From contig NZ_NINW01000040.1 in NCBI RefSeq assembly GCF_002188465.1, positions 1 through 64,000 of the forward strand: a stretch of 64,000 bases of DNA, read 5' to 3'. Every line of letters begins with the position of its first letter. The first letter of the stretch is position 1. The notes under the pieces were generated by a model that worked only from the letters and a program-made list of their open reading frames with translations, ran no database searches and was not told the DNA's origin. Position numbers and translations under genes: made by a program. This document shows positions 8,260 through 16,034 of this stretch, one piece after another. The DNA is from Pigmentiphaga sp. NML080357 (GTDB lineage Bacteria; Pseudomonadota; Gammaproteobacteria; Burkholderiales; Burkholderiaceae_B).

Positions 8260-9411
8260 TCAGCGCGTGATGGCCGTTGCCGGCGTAGCCGCGGGGGCGG
8301 GGGTATCGACGATGCTCACGAGATCGCCGTCGGTCAGGAAGCCCGCGCCGCGCACGGCGATGCGGGCGTCGGGCGAGAGCCCTTCCAGGATCTCGACGCG
8401 ATCGCCGTCACGCCGTCCGGTCTGCACCTTGCGCTGGGCGACGCGATTGTCGGGGCCGACCACGAAGACGTAATTGAAGGCCTCGCGCATGACGACGGCC
8501 TGCTGGGGCACCGTCATGGCTTGCGCGCTGCCCAGCTGGAACTCGCCGCGCGCGAACATGCCGGCCTTGGCGGAGGAGCCGGCCGCGCCCGCGCCGGGCA
8601 GGTCGACGTAGACCAGCGTATTGCGCGTTTGCGGATCGACGGTCGGACCGATGGTGCGGACCTTGCCCTGCAGGCGTTCGCCGCTGGCTGCGACGATGGC
8701 GGCGGAGTCTCCCACGTGAATGCGGCCGACCTCCGCCGAGGTGACTTCGGCGCGCCATTCCAGGCGTCCCTTGCGGATCATGCGGAAGAGTTCCGTTCCC
8801 GGGCTGACGACCGCGCCCACCGTGGCGGTGCGCGAGGAGATGATGCCGCTGTCGGGCGCCCGGACCTGGGTGAACTTCAGGCGCAGTTCCTGCGCGGCAA
8901 GGCTGGCGCGCGCCGATTCCACGCGCGCCTGGGCTGTCTGCCCGCCGGTGACGTACTGGTGGATCTGCGATTCGCTCAGCGCGCCCGAGGCTTTCAGCGA
9001 GATCGCCCGTTCGGCGTTGGCGCGCGCCTCGGCCGCGCTGGCTTCGGCTTCGGCCAGGGCCGCCCGGGCCTGGGCGATGTCGGCCCGCACCGTTTCCGCG
9101 GCGAAGGTCGCCAGGACTTGCCCGGCCTTGACGGCGTCGCCCACGTTGACCCGGACTTCCTCCAGCCGCAGGCCCCCGATCTCGGCGCCGATGCTGGCTT
9201 CCTGCCACGCCATGATGTTGCCGTTGGCCTGCAGGGAGACGCGCAGCGACTGCATCTGCGGCTTGGCGACCGTGACGGTCAATGCGGGACGCGGGGCCGG
9301 TGCGTCGTCCTTGCCGGCGGCTTGCGGGGCGGGGACGAGGGCGATGCCGGCCAGAACGGCACCAAGCAGGGCGGCAGCGATAAGAGGACGTAGCGGCATG
9401 GGCAAGGTCAT
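8260..9411 (-). CDS. RND efflux periplasmic adaptor (membrane fusion protein)
   Basis: A 383-residue HlyD/AcrA-type adaptor that links the pump to the outer-membrane channel. It has an N-terminal hydrophobic segment (about residues 8-28), a lipoyl half-motif around GGLRLEEVRVNVGDAVKAGQVLA, an alanine-rich coiled-coil hairpin (about residues 105-180), then FTQVRAPDSGIISSR and the beta-barrel and membrane-proximal domains. No cysteine lipobox is seen. The start is uncertain: ATG at 9411 gives MTLPMPLRPL, and a second ATG four codons later would also work. The gene lies 76 bases after the outer-membrane factor stop and 17 bases before the pump gene. Confidence 0.9.
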   Translation of the reverse strand: MTLPMPLRPLIAAALLGAVLAGIALVPAPQAAGKDDAPAPRPALTVTVAKPQMQSLRVSLQANGNIMAWQEASIGAEIGGLRLEEVRVNVGDAVKAGQVLATFAAETVRADIAQARAALAEAEASAAEARANAERAISLKASGALSESQIHQYVTGGQTAQARVESARASLAAQELRLKFTQVRAPDSGIISSRTATVGAVVSPGTELFRMIRKGRLEWRAEVTSAEVGRIHVGDSAAIVAASGERLQGKVRTIGPTVDPQTRNTLVYVDLPGAGAAGSSAKAGMFARGEFQLGSAQAMTVPQQAVVMREAFNYVFVVGPDNRVAQRKVQTGRRDGDRVEILEGLSPDARIAVRGAGFLTDGDLVSIVDTPAPAATPATAITR

Positions 9412-9487
9412 GGTTGGGTTCGGACACCGACGGCGGAGCGAATACGGATCATCGCCGTCGCCATGGAAGCGTGGTGAGTCGGATGGA

Positions 9488-11005
9488 TCAGGAGGGATCG
9501 GTTGCCGGCGCGGCGGTGGCGGTCGGCGCGGGATCCGGCGGAACGGGTTCTCCTTGCCGCCAGCCACCGCCGACGGCGCGGTACAGGGCGATCCAGGCCG
9601 CCATGCGTTCGCGCTCGAGCGCGGATTGGGTCGTGCGGGCAGTCAGCAGCATGCGGCGCGACTCCTCGAGTTCCAGCAGGCTGGCGAGCCCGCCGCGATA
9701 GCGTTGTTCCGTGGCCTCGAACGAGACCCGGTAGCCCTCGACCGCGGCCTGCGCATCGGCGGTGCGGGTGGCCGTGCTTCGCAGGTTGACGAGCGCCTCT
9801 TCCACTTCGCGCACCGCCTGTCGGGCGGTGGCGCGGTATTGGGTGACGGCTTCGTCGTAGCGGGCGCGTGCCGACTCGATGTCGGCACGGCGGCGGCCGC
9901 CGTCGAACAGCGGCAGCGTCACTGCCAGCGGTCCGATGGACCAGGTATTGACGTCCACCTCCGTGCCGCGCGCCGCGAACGAGGCAACGCCGACGCTGCC
10001 GCTCAAGGTCAACCGGGGATAGCGCTTGGCCTGGGCGCTTCCGACCTCGGCGCTGGCGGCGGCCACGTTGCGATCGGCGTTGAATACGTCCGGCCGCTGG
10101 GCCAGCACCGCGGCGGGCAGGCGGTCGATGGCGAACAGGGTTTCGGGCGGGCGATGCGCCGGTGGCTGGGCGACCCGGGCGCGTAGGTCCGTTTCATCGA
10201 GCGCGGTCAGCGCGACCAGCGCCTTGATGCTGATTTCGCACACGGCGCGTTGCTGGCTCACCCGCGCGGCGGCCTCGGCGCTGCTGGCGCGCGCCAGCGC
10301 CGCATTGGCGGTGGATTGGAAGCCCGCGCGCATGGCGAGGTCGGTCAGCCGATGGCTCTCGGCGCGAGAGGCGGCGTCCGATTCCAGGATCGCGAGTTCG
10401 CGCCGGCATCCGCGCAGGTTGTTCAGTTCATTGGCCACTTCCGCCGCGACCGATGTGCGGGCCTCGTGCCACTGCGCCTGGGCACCTTCCAGCCGGGCCT
10501 GGGCGGCATCGCGCGTGGCCGTGTTCGCCCCGAACAGGTCCACTTCCCATGACGCCTGCAGCCCGGCCTGGTTCTGGGTCGCGACACCTCCGGCGATTTG
10601 CGAAAAGCCGCGGCTGGTTTGCGCGTTGGCCTCCAGCGTCGGCCCCAGCGCCGCCGCTGCCGAAACACGTGCCGCCCGCGCTTGCAGAAAACGCGAGCGC
10701 GCCGCGCCCACCGTCGGACTGGCCGCCTGTGCCGCCTCGATGAGGCCCACCAGCGCAGGATCGCCCGCCTGCCGCCACCACTCCAGCAATTGCCGCTGGC
10801 TGGAGTGGTGCGGCAGGTTCGCAGCCGCCGAAACGCCATCCCCCGGCACCGGCGCATGCCAGCCCGCAGGCGGCGACAAGGGAACCGACGGCGCCGGCGC
10901 CTTCAAGGCGCAACCAGCCGTCAGCAGCAGCGGCGCGAGGGCCGCGACACCGGTCGTGCGGCGTGGCAATGAAAGAGGGAACGGCTTGGATCGTGCGAGC
11001 GGCAT
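9488..11005 (-). CDS. RND efflux outer-membrane factor, NodT-type lipoprotein
   Basis: A 505-residue TolC-like outer-membrane channel of the NodT family. The chosen ATG gives MPLARSKPF, a hydrophobic stretch and the lipobox LTAGC near residue 31, so acylation is expected. Two repeats of the outer-membrane efflux domain follow, with long heptad-like alanine-rich helices. The GLQASWEVDLFGANTATRD-type stretch and LGPTLEANAQTS are typical. It is the first gene of the OMF-adaptor-pump operon. The ribosome-binding site is weak. An upstream GTG would add about 39 residues and bury the signal peptide, so it was rejected. Confidence 0.9.
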   Translation of the reverse strand: MPLARSKPFPLSLPRRTTGVAALAPLLLTAGCALKAPAPSVPLSPPAGWHAPVPGDGVSAAANLPHHSSQRQLLEWWRQAGDPALVGLIEAAQAASPTVGAARSRFLQARAARVSAAAALGPTLEANAQTSRGFSQIAGGVATQNQAGLQASWEVDLFGANTATRDAAQARLEGAQAQWHEARTSVAAEVANELNNLRGCRRELAILESDAASRAESHRLTDLAMRAGFQSTANAALARASSAEAAARVSQQRAVCEISIKALVALTALDETDLRARVAQPPAHRPPETLFAIDRLPAAVLAQRPDVFNADRNVAAASAEVGSAQAKRYPRLTLSGSVGVASFAARGTEVDVNTWSIGPLAVTLPLFDGGRRRADIESARARYDEAVTQYRATARQAVREVEEALVNLRSTATRTADAQAAVEGYRVSFEATEQRYRGGLASLLELEESRRMLLTARTTQSALERERMAAWIALYRAVGGGWRQGEPVPPDPAPTATAAPATDPS

Positions 11006-11087
11006 ACGGAGGTAGCACAACGCTAAGGTGGACAGCCAACGCCGCCCGCCTGCGCCATGCCGGTGCGTGAACGACCCGATAGCGTAA

Positions 11088-11102
11088 TCTAAAAGAATTA
11101 GA
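11088..11102 (-). promoter_or_regulatory. Inverted repeat TCTAA-N5-TTAGA upstream of the efflux operon
   Basis: A perfect 5-base-arm inverted repeat lies 83 bases before the start of the outer-membrane factor gene, in an AT-rich patch. It is a plausible operator or part of the promoter for the efflux operon. No regulator gene is adjacent, so the binding protein is unknown. Confidence 0.3.
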
Positions 11103-11113
11103 AATGCGTTAAT

Positions 11114-11375
11114 GAAGCCCACCCCCTTGCGGCCTTCGGCCGCTCCCCCTCAAGGGGGCGGCGCTGGCGGACCGGCAAAGCCGGATCCGCGGCGCCCTGG
11201 ATCTAGTACGGCTTTCTTGGTTCGTGCACTGTTGCTACCGCTGGCAGCCAGCGAAGCACCGATGCCACAACCCAAGATAACGGTACTAGACCCAGGATGC
11301 GGTGGATCCGGCTCCGCCGGTCCACCCGCATCGCCCCCTTGAGGGGGGCGCGAAGCGCGGAGGGGGTGGGCTTCC
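11114..11375. repeat. Long imperfect palindrome built from two inverted copies of a GC-rich intergenic repeat
   Basis: The left arm (11114 to about 11244) and right arm (about 11247 to 11375) are inverted copies. Shared blocks include GAAGCCCACCCCCT, CCCCCTCAAGGGGGCG, GGACCGGC..AGCCGGATCC and TCTAGTAC, and the symmetry continues to a GCTGGC-AG-CCAGC centre. Short frames through it on both strands give similar Pro/Gly-rich peptides only because of the symmetry. The outer part of each arm is related to repeats at 22826-22902 and 34824-34911. Confidence 0.75.
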
Positions 11376-11413
11376 CTAAAAAAAATGCACCGGACCGTTT
11401 CCGGTCCGGTGCA
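11376..11413 (-). terminator. Rho-independent terminator of the first porin gene
   Basis: TGCACCGGACCG, loop TTT, then CGGTCCGGTGCA forms a stem of about 12 pairs (11386-11413). On the minus strand it is followed by eight T residues. It lies about 60 bases after the porin stop codon. Confidence 0.9.
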
Positions 11414-11475
11414 GCGAGGCGCCCAGGGGGTTCTAGGCGCCGATGCGAAGGCGCGGTGTGCGCCTTGCCGCCGAT

Positions 11476-12501
11476 TTAGAACATGTGACGCAGGCCCACG
11501 CCGAATTGACGGGTGGTCTTGTCGCCGGTGGTGACGGCGCTGCCGTAGTGGCCGACGTTGTCCATGTTGCTGAAGAACGCATAGGCGTTGGTACGACGCG
11601 ACAGCGGGTAGGTGTAACCGACGCTGAAGCCTTCGATGTCCCAATCCTTGGCCTTCTGGTACGAGCCGAACAGCGAGCCGGGGCCCACGGGAGCCGACGC
11701 GCCGACCATGTACGACAGGGTCTTCTCGGCGAAGCGGCCGTTCCAGCCCGGAACGTCGCCTACGTTGACCGCAACCTTGCGCTGGTCGGCAACCGCGGCG
11801 TGCAGCTTGACCACGCCGAAGTCATAGGTACCGCCCAACTGGGTCGAACGGCCCACGCCGCCGCCGGTGGCGGGTTCGACCTGGTCGTACGTCAGGGCGA
11901 CTTCGATCGGACCGTTGGCGTAGCGCAGACCCGAGGTGATGGCACGGTTGTTGGTGCCGGCGACCGGGGTTTCGCTGGTCGAACGGTTGAAGCTGTAGCC
12001 GATCGCGCCTTGGAAGCCGGCCCAGGTCGGCGTGAAGTACATCACGCTGTTGCTGTTGCGGACTTGGTTGGCGGCGATGAAGGTCGAGCCCATGCCGGCT
12101 TGACGGAAGGTCGTGCCGAACGGATCGATGTTGGTGAAGAACTGCGAGCCGAGGATGAACTGGCGGCCGAAGCGGATTTCACCCAGCGTGTTGGACGACA
12201 GGCCCACCCACGATTGGCGGTTGAACAGGCCCGACTGGGTGGTGGTGCCGTCGTCGGCGTTGATGCCGGCTTCCAGCAGGAAGTTGGCCTTCAGGCCGTT
12301 GCCCAGGTCTTCCGAGCCGCGCAGGCCGAAGCGGGAGTCGCTTTGCAGGCCGCTGTCGAGAGCGTTGCGGGCCTTCAGGCCTTCAGTCTTGGTATACAGG
12401 TAGCCCATATCCATGACGCCGTACAGGGTGACCGAGCTCTGCGCGTGCGCGGCACCAGCCATGCCAGCCATGACGGCGGCAGCGATCAACGTTTTTTTCA
12501 T
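11476..12501 (-). CDS. Gram-negative porin (Bordetella/Neisseria type)
   Basis: A 341-residue outer-membrane trimeric beta-barrel porin. The signal peptide ends at AAHA (residue 20) and the mature protein begins QSSVTLYGVMDMGYLY, the usual first strand of this family. Alternating amphipathic strands follow, with family segments RFGLRGSEDLGNGLKANF and SWVGLSSNTLGEIRFGRQ. The chain ends in phenylalanine (HMF), the assembly signal for the Bam complex. GGAGATG lies just upstream of ATG. A strong terminator follows. A second, clearly related porin gene lies directly upstream in the same orientation. Confidence 0.95.
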   Translation of the reverse strand: MKKTLIAAAVMAGMAGAAHAQSSVTLYGVMDMGYLYTKTEGLKARNALDSGLQSDSRFGLRGSEDLGNGLKANFLLEAGINADDGTTTQSGLFNRQSWVGLSSNTLGEIRFGRQFILGSQFFTNIDPFGTTFRQAGMGSTFIAANQVRNSNSVMYFTPTWAGFQGAIGYSFNRSTSETPVAGTNNRAITSGLRYANGPIEVALTYDQVEPATGGGVGRSTQLGGTYDFGVVKLHAAVADQRKVAVNVGDVPGWNGRFAEKTLSYMVGASAPVGPGSLFGSYQKAKDWDIEGFSVGYTYPLSRRTNAYAFFSNMDNVGHYGSAVTTGDKTTRQFGVGLRHMF

Positions 12502-12637
12502 TGAAACATCTCCATGATTGACCTGGTATCCGCAGAAAGCGGCGGGGTGCGAAGGGGGCGGATGGAGTGCGCGGATCCATCGTCGGGTGCCCGCCCGCTG
12601 CGGGAAAACCAGTGCTTCCCGATGGGAAGTTGGTCAT

Positions 12638-12667
12638 ATTGCAGCAAAGAATCCGGGTTAACACCAA
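12638..12667 (-). promoter_or_regulatory. Candidate promoter of the first porin gene
   Basis: On the minus strand TTGGTG (12667-12662) and TGCAAT (12643-12638) are separated by 18 bases, about 140 bases before the porin start. The remaining DNA between the two porins (12502-12740) shows no gene. The match is only moderate. Confidence 0.3.
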
Positions 12668-12740
12668 GCCAGAGGGCAAAGAATGGCCGGGTTTTTACTT
12701 ATTCTTACCCGTGTTGTTGCTTTTATGCCAAAGATCACGG

Positions 12741-12762
12741 AAAAAGCCCGCCTGCGGGCGGA
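12741..12762 (-). terminator. Rho-independent terminator downstream of the second porin gene
   Basis: Read on the minus strand, GCCCGC-AG-GCGGGC is followed by TTTTT. It lies about 80 bases after the stop of the upstream porin gene and should separate the two porin transcripts. Confidence 0.75.
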
Positions 12763-12797
12763 CCGGAGGCGGGAAACACTCACTGCTGAAGTAACCG

Positions 12798-12831
12798 CTC
12801 CACCCCGGCGTAAGACCCCGCCGGGGTGGAG
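12798..12831 (-). terminator. Strong hairpin right after the second porin gene
   Basis: CTCCACCCCGGCG pairs with CGCCGGGGTGGAG around an 8-base loop, 9 bases after the porin stop codon. No T-run follows on the minus strand, so it may protect the 3' end of the mRNA or assist the terminator at 12741-12762. Confidence 0.55.
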
Positions 12832-12839
12832 AGAGAGCT

Positions 12840-13883
12840 TTAGAACTTGTGCTGCAGGCCGATGGCGATTTCGCGCTTGTCGCCGGGCTGCTTGTTGTCG
12901 GTGCGGGCAATCACGTCGGTGTACTGGTTGAACAGGGCGTACACCATGGTGCGCTTGGACAGCGTGTAGTTGTAGCCGATGGCGTAGCCGTTGATGGCCT
13001 TGTCCTGGCGGCCGGCGTTGATGTTGGCGTTGTCGTTGCGCTGGTAGGTGGCGAACACGGAATGGGCGCCGAACGGCACGGTCACGCCGATCAGGTACGA
13101 GTTTTCCTTCTCGGCGCTGGAGCGGTAGCCCGAGTTCTGCAGGCGGCCGTAGCCGGCGTGCAGCTTGGCCATGCCGAAGTCATAGGTGGCGCCGAGCTGG
13201 ATGTTCTTCAGGTCGGATCCGCCCACGCCGGCACCGGGGGCCTGGTCGGCGGCGTTCTTCTGTTCATAGGTCAGCACGGCCAGCAGGGGGCCGGTCTGGT
13301 AGCGCAGGCCCAGCGAGTAGACCGAGTTGTCGCCATCGTTGCCGGTGGTCTCGGAGCCCGAGGCGTTGAAGCTGTAGCCGGCGCCGAACTGGAAGCCGCT
13401 GAACTTGGGCGACAGGTAGAAGGCGCTGTTGCTGACGCGATCGTCGATGCCGTTGACGTTGAAGATCGTCTTGCTCTGGGCTTGCGAGTAGGCGTTGCCG
13501 AAGGGGTTGATCGCGCCGCGGAACCAGTTGAAGCCCAGCGTATCCTGGCGGCCCAGGCGGACTTCACCGAAGCTGCCCGACAGGCCCACCCAGGCGGCGC
13601 GGTCGAACAGCTGGCCGCTGGCGCTCTGGATGCCGGTGTCGGCCTTGAAGCCGCTTTCCAGTTGGAAGTTGGCCTTCAGGCCGTTGCCCAGGTCTTCCAC
13701 GCCGCGCAGGCCGAAGCGCGAGCTGCCGGCGATGCCGCTTTCCAGGCCGTTGGTGGCCGACTGGCCGTCCTGCTTGCTGTTCATGAAGCCCATGTCGACG
13801 ATACCGTACAGCGTTACGCTCTGGGCTTGCGCGGCGCCGGCGAAACCAGCCAGCAGCGCGGCGGCGAGGAGGGTCTTTTTCAA
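12840..13883 (-). CDS. Gram-negative porin (second copy, TTG start)
   Basis: A 347-residue outer-membrane porin related to its downstream neighbour. The best start is TTG at 13883, preceded by GGAG seven bases upstream, which gives the signal peptide (f)MKKTLLAAALLAGFAGAAQA and the mature start QSVTLYGIVDMGF. A GTG 11 codons upstream would put charged residues before the signal peptide and lacks a good ribosome-binding site. RFGLRGVEDLGNGLKANF and AWVGLSGSFGEVRLGRQ match the other porin. The C-terminal residue is Phe. The two genes look like an old tandem duplication with different loop regions. Confidence 0.93.
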   Translation of the reverse strand: MKKTLLAAALLAGFAGAAQAQSVTLYGIVDMGFMNSKQDGQSATNGLESGIAGSSRFGLRGVEDLGNGLKANFQLESGFKADTGIQSASGQLFDRAAWVGLSGSFGEVRLGRQDTLGFNWFRGAINPFGNAYSQAQSKTIFNVNGIDDRVSNSAFYLSPKFSGFQFGAGYSFNASGSETTGNDGDNSVYSLGLRYQTGPLLAVLTYEQKNAADQAPGAGVGGSDLKNIQLGATYDFGMAKLHAGYGRLQNSGYRSSAEKENSYLIGVTVPFGAHSVFATYQRNDNANINAGRQDKAINGYAIGYNYTLSKRTMVYALFNQYTDVIARTDNKQPGDKREIAIGLQHKF

Positions 13884-14031
13884 TTGAGTACTCCAAATGG
13901 ATTTGTGACGTGGCACGCAAAACGTTCTTCGGTGCTCGGACGAGAGGATGACGGCCCAACATGAGGCGAAAATGACAGCTGGCTTGCACCGCCGGGAACG
14001 TTGTGCGAGAACAACGAGGTAGGGGATTGCC

Positions 14032-14037
14032 TATACT
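14032..14037 (+). promoter_or_regulatory. Candidate -10 element for coq7
   Basis: TATACT lies within GATTGCCTATACTGGGC. Transcription starting near 14044 would leave a leader of about 40 bases before ATG 14086 and none before the in-frame ATG at 14044. The -35 region is not clear. Confidence 0.35.
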
Positions 14038-14085
14038 GGGCATATGTTCGTGTCGCAGTCCGGCTGCCGCCGGATCGGAGGTCGT

Positions 14086-14760
14086 ATGTCGGAAACCATG
14101 TCCTTTCGTCGCGCTTCTTTGCTGGATCGGGTGCTATCCGAGGCCGATCGCGCCGTGCGGGTCCTGACCGGCTCGGTCTCCGCGCGGCGTCCCAATCCGG
14201 CCGGCAGGGCGCCGGTGGCTGGGGAAAACGCCGAGGCGCCGGAGTTGTCCCCGGCCGAACGCCGCCATGCCGCGGGCCTGATGCGGGTCAACCATGTAGG
14301 GGAGATCTGCGCCCAGGCGTTGTACCGGGGGCAGGCGCTGGTTTGCGACCGGCCCGCCACCCGTCAGCTGTTTCTCGATGCGGCGGCCGAGGAAACCGAT
14401 CACCTGGCCTGGCTGGACGACCGCCTGCGGGAATTGCGCTCGCGGCCCAGTTTCTTGAACCCCTTCTGGTATGCGGGAGCGTTCGGCCTGGGCGTCCTGG
14501 CGGGCAGGGCGGGGGATGCCTGGAATCTAGGCTTCATGGCCGAGACCGAACGACAGGTGGAGCGCCACCTGGATGGGCACCTGGGCGCCTTGCCGGCCAA
14601 CGACGCGCGTTCGCGCGCCATCGTCGAACAGATGTCGGCCGACGAACGCCAGCACCGGGTCACGGCGGAACAGTATGGGGGAGTCTCGCTGCCCGCACCG
14701 GTGCGGGCAGCCATGCGGTGCGGGTCCAAGGTCATGACCTCCACCGCCTACTACGTCTGA
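14086..14760 (+). CDS. coq7: Coq7-type 3-demethoxyubiquinol 3-hydroxylase
   Basis: A 224-residue di-iron monooxygenase of ubiquinone synthesis that adds the last ring hydroxyl. The ferritin-like fold shows [17 protein letters not shown] (ExxH), a central Glu in ETERQVERH and a second ExxH in DERQH, which together provide the carboxylate and histidine iron ligands. Bordetella and relatives use Coq7 in place of UbiF. The start at 14086 has GGAGG four bases upstream; the in-frame ATG at 14044 sits on the probable transcription start. The gene converges on the OsmC gene, with 6 bases between stops. Confidence 0.92.
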   Translation: MSETMSFRRASLLDRVLSEADRAVRVLTGSVSARRPNPAGRAPVAGENAEAPELSPAERRHAAGLMRVNHVGEICAQALYRGQALVCDRPATRQLFLDAAAEETDHLAWLDDRLRELRSRPSFLNPFWYAGAFGLGVLAGRAGDAWNLGFMAETERQVERHLDGHLGALPANDARSRAIVEQMSADERQHRVTAEQYGGVSLPAPVRAAMRCGSKVMTSTAYYV

Positions 14761-14766
14761 GCGTCT

Positions 14767-15192
14767 TCAGTCCGCTTCGGCGATCTCGACCGACCAGGTC
14801 AGTTCCGCCGTCTTCTCGAGCATGGCGGAGGCGGAACAATACTTCTCGTGGGAGAGTTGCACCGCACGTTCCACGGCGGCCGGAGGCAGGTTCTTGCCGG
14901 TGACGGTGAAAGCGAAATGGATCTTGGTGAAGACCTTGGGATCGGTTTCGGCGCGCTCCGCCTTGAGAGTCACGGTGCAGCCACGCACGGCGTGCCGGCC
15001 GCGCTTGAGGATCAGGACGACGTCGTAGGCGGTGCAGCCGCCGGTACCCGCGAGCACCAATTCCATCGGCCGCGGAGCCAGGTTATTGCCGCCGCCGTCG
15101 GGCGCGCCATCCATGACGGCAACATGTCCGCTGCCCGTCTGGGCCGTGAACAGCATGCCCTGGGGCCCGCCCCAGCTTACTGTGCATTCCAT
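14767..15192 (-). CDS. OsmC family protein (YhfA-like)
   Basis: A 141-residue OsmC/Ohr-fold protein. Both redox cysteines are present, in AGTGGCTAYDV (about residue 52) and HEKYCSAS (about residue 116), so a thiol peroxidase activity on organic hydroperoxides is plausible. The sequence type (GGGNNLAPRPMELVLAG) is closer to YhfA-like proteins of unknown substrate than to Ohr. The ATG at 15192 is preceded by GAGGA five bases upstream. It is a single gene converging on coq7. Confidence 0.85.
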   Translation of the reverse strand: MECTVSWGGPQGMLFTAQTGSGHVAVMDGAPDGGGNNLAPRPMELVLAGTGGCTAYDVVLILKRGRHAVRGCTVTLKAERAETDPKVFTKIHFAFTVTGKNLPPAAVERAVQLSHEKYCSASAMLEKTAELTWSVEIAEAD

Positions 15193-15463
15193 GATAGTCC
15201 TCGTGCTGCAAAAGAGTGGGATTCCGCGATCATAGCGGGAAGGGCCCTGGGTTTCGCATGCATGAGGCGCCTTCGCATGTTGCCCCGCAGCATAAAGCGG
15301 CGAAATCGTCCTCGCGCTCGAAGGGGATTGCAAAGTGTTGCTATTTTTCGCTCGCAATGTTGCGGGCAGGTCTGTAGCATACGAGGTAGGTCATTGATTT
15401 TTATGAAGATTTTTTGATCTGCTGCGCTCGGTTTTTGTACGTAAGCAACAACCCTTAGGGTTC
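15193..15463. other. Intergenic DNA upstream of the first small RNA gene
   Basis: About 270 bases between the OsmC start and the first small RNA promoter hold no supported gene. The half nearest the promoter (about 15340-15460) is AT-rich, with ATTTTTATGAAGATTTTTTG, unlike the GC-rich surroundings, and may serve as an upstream promoter or protein-binding region. Confidence 0.4.
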
Positions 15464-15493
15464 TTGCGGTGCACAAAAAAAGCTTGCTATAAT
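15464..15493 (+). promoter_or_regulatory. Promoter of small RNA copy 1
   Basis: TTGCGG (15464-15469) and a perfect -10 TATAAT (15488-15493) are 18 bases apart. The predicted start is about 15500. The flanking TTCTTGC..YGCACAAAA is shared with the promoter of copy 2, so the promoter belongs to the duplicated unit. Confidence 0.75.
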
Positions 15494-15499
15494 TCGATC

Positions 15500-15642
15500 A
15501 ACGGATGACGCTTTGTATGTCGACACGGCCTCGGGCCCCTCGGCATCGTCGGATTGCCCCGCAAAGCCCATCTACCGGTGTCTCCTCCACCCTCCTCCTT
15601 TGGTGGATTAGCCCGAAGCCTTACGGCTTCGGGCTTTTTTTT
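15500..15642 (+). ncRNA. Candidate small RNA copy 1 (about 143 nt) with anti-Shine-Dalgarno loop
   Basis: A promoter with perfect TATAAT is followed 143 bases later by a textbook terminator, AGCCCGAAGCC-TTAC-GGCTTCGGGCT plus eight T residues (15610-15642). Just before it a 6-pair hairpin TCCACC/GGTGGA (15586-15607) presents the 10-base loop CUCCUCCUUU, which is complementary to ribosome-binding sites. Upstream, GCTTTG (about 15510) can pair with CAAAGC, and GACAC with GTGTC. A second copy, 535 bases downstream, differs at five positions. Known comparison (from memory, not tested): the 'Betaproteobacteria toxic small RNA' family also relies on anti-SD motifs. A 47-codon frame beginning MTLCMSTRPR runs into the terminator without a stop and is probably not translated. 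Confidence 0.78.
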
Positions 15643-15999
15643 GCCTCGAGCCGGACGGCCGGCGGACGAGAGGTCCCTCGCTTCCATACCTTGACGGCCC
15701 GGGACCAGTCCCGCCGCCAGCTTCCGTGTCGCCTTGTTCCGGAAAACGCGTTCAGAGGGGACGGGGCCCCCGAAATGCGTCATGCCTGACCCGGCGGTTC
15801 GCGCCCTGAATTGCTGCTTTGCATCAAATGGACCGGATGGGTTCGCAAGAAATAATGCCGGCACCCGGCGGATGGAGGGGCAGGGCGCGTTGAAAAGCTC
15901 GTGGCGGAGCAAAAAATAAAAGTTAACTTATTGATCAGTAAGGAATTTTGTGTATTGAAACGGCCAACCACATTGTGGTTTGATGTCTTAAAAAAGTTC
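15643..15999. other. Spacer between the two small RNA copies
   Basis: About 357 bases without a convincing gene. The first two thirds are GC-rich. The last 110 bases (about 15890-15999) are distinctly AT-rich (AAAAAATAAAAGTTAACTTA, TTGTGTATTGAAA) and contain ACCACATTGTGGT, a near-perfect palindrome (15968-15980) some 20 bases before the -35 of copy 2. That palindrome could be a regulator site specific to copy 2. Confidence 0.4.
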
Positions 16000-16028
16000 T
16001 TGCAACGCACAAAACGTAGGCCTATAAT
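16000..16028 (+). promoter_or_regulatory. Promoter of small RNA copy 2
   Basis: TTGCAA (16000-16005) and TATAAT (16023-16028) are separated by 17 bases, a better -35 and spacing than copy 1. The predicted start is about 16035. The spacer sequences of the two promoters differ, so the two copies may be expressed under different conditions. Confidence 0.78.
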
Positions 16029-16034
16029 TCGATC

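Noticed and set aside
5153..8473. 1106-codon open frame on the plus strand across the RND pump gene
   Set aside because: It is antisense to a complete HAE1-type pump; the product is low-complexity His/Asp/Gly/Arg-rich with no family features.
11112..11342. Small Pro/Gly-rich proteins on both strands of the palindrome
   Set aside because: The mirrored peptides follow from the inverted repeat itself; there is no ribosome-binding site and no family similarity.
15505..15789. Protein-coding gene starting MTLCMSTRPR over small RNA copy 1
   Set aside because: It has no ribosome-binding site, begins about 5 bases after the predicted transcription start, and runs straight through a strong terminator without a stop.
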